The notes under the pieces were generated by a model. That model saw nothing but the letters and a program-made list of their open reading frames with translations. It had not been told where the DNA came from and did not search any database. From an uncultured Alphaproteobacteria bacterium (GTDB lineage Bacteria > Pseudomonadota > Alphaproteobacteria > Micropepsales > Micropepsaceae), in assembly GCA_937942205.1 (NCBI GenBank), contig CALDFO010000527.1, positions 1 through 9,048 on the forward strand: a DNA stretch of 9,048 nucleotides, read 5' to 3'. The position numbers and the translations under genes were made by a program. Below, piece by piece: positions 6,027 to 9,048 of the stretch (the first letter of the stretch is position 1; each line of letters opens with the position of its first letter).

Positions 6027-6116
6027 CCTCCCCCTTATATGCGCGAAGCGCATCCATAAGGGGGAGGTGTCGCAGCGAGGTGTTTGCGGAGCAAACCCGA
6101 GCTGTGACGGAGGGGG
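6027..6116 (-). repeat. Structured intergenic repeat, copy B
   Basis: Read on the minus strand, it begins CCCCCTCC (6116-6109) right after the rpoC terminator T-tract. Arm GTCACAGC (6108-6101) pairs, with one G-T pair, with GCTGCGAC (6076-6069). These enclose a GTTTGC-TCC-GCAAAC hairpin (6096-6082). The terminal stem CCTCCCCCTTAT (6067-6056) pairs perfectly over 12 bp with 6038-6027, and contains an inner ATGCGC-TTC-GCGCAT hairpin offset by two bases. The order of parts is the same as in copy A, but the inner sequences differ while pairing is kept. It lies in the non-coding gap between the peptide gene and rpoC. Confidence 0.72.
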
Positions 6117-6155
6117 TTAAAAAGAAAAAAGCCGCCGGACGATTCATCCGGCGGC
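6117..6155 (-). terminator. Rho-independent terminator of rpoC
   Basis: On the minus strand, 25 bp after the rpoC stop codon, GCCGCCGGA and TCCGGCGGC form a 9-bp GC stem (6155-6147 with 6139-6131) around a 7-base loop. It is followed directly by TTTTTTCTTTTT. This is a textbook intrinsic terminator. It indicates that the rpoBC transcript ends here and does not continue to rpsL. Confidence 0.93.
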
Positions 6156-6180
6156 CATTTCTTTCAGCGCGGCAACACCG

Positions 6181-9048
<2,868 letters not shown>

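Noticed and set aside
5930..6120. Possible CRISPR array or attachment site in the repeat-rich gap
   Set aside because: There are no regularly spaced identical repeats, only single hairpins; no integrase or tRNA gene is near.
5737..6147. A 136-codon minus-strand open frame over the metallothionein-like gene
   Set aside because: It runs through the hairpin repeat, copy B and the operator. The VIPAKAGIQ string in it is the known signature of translating a dispersed repeat.

Overview
The window comes from a GC-rich alphaproteobacterial chromosome, judged from the RpoC and S12 sequences, the overall base composition and the Ada/AlkA gene style. I cannot fix the genus; a Caulobacterales-, Sphingomonadales- or Rhizomicrobium-like organism would fit. 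Two housekeeping genes frame it, both on the minus strand. The right third (6181-9048) is the 3' two-thirds of rpoC, and the left edge (1-258) is the 5' part of rpsL with its own strong promoter and a leader of about 225 nt. In many proteobacteria the rpoBC and str (rpsL-rpsG-fusA) clusters lie close together; here about 5.9 kb of accessory genes separates them.

Reading left to right, the accessory stretch has three modules. (1) A plus-strand pair (642-3111): a small membrane-anchored DUF2946-like protein with Cys/His motifs, then a 658-residue TonB-dependent outer-membrane receptor whose plug and C-terminus resemble ZnuD-type metal receptors. (2) A minus-strand alkylation-repair operon (5162-3231): an Ada-AlkA fusion (methyl sensor, AraC-type activator and 3-methyladenine glycosylase in one chain) followed after 9 bp by ogt, whose ribosome binding site overlaps the upstream stop codon. 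(3) A divergent metal-response unit (5336-5929): a MerR-family regulator on the minus strand facing a 39-residue, nine-cysteine metallothionein-like peptide on the plus strand. Between them is a MerR-type stretched promoter carrying a perfect 14-bp palindrome. The peptide gene is short enough to be missed by ordinary gene calling and is the most interesting item here.

Two long structured repeats with the same architecture sit at gene ends: copy A between the receptor and ogt (3116-3213, plus), and copy B past the rpoC terminator (6027-6116, minus). A 12-bp piece of the same stem recurs at 5233-5244, and a separate ATTCCC-n8-GGGAAT hairpin follows the metallothionein-like gene. The 173 bp between the MerR and Ada-AlkA genes hold no gene and no convincing promoter. 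The 383 bp between rpsL and the DUF2946 gene hold the rpsL promoter and leader plus a small inverted repeat. The 251 bp between the peptide gene and rpoC hold the hairpin, repeat copy B and the rpoC terminator.

Two of the modules may share a metal-handling theme: a putative outer-membrane metal receptor with a small Cys/His protein, and a putative metal-sensing repressor-activator with a cysteine-rich chelator. Any functional link between them is inference from proximity only.
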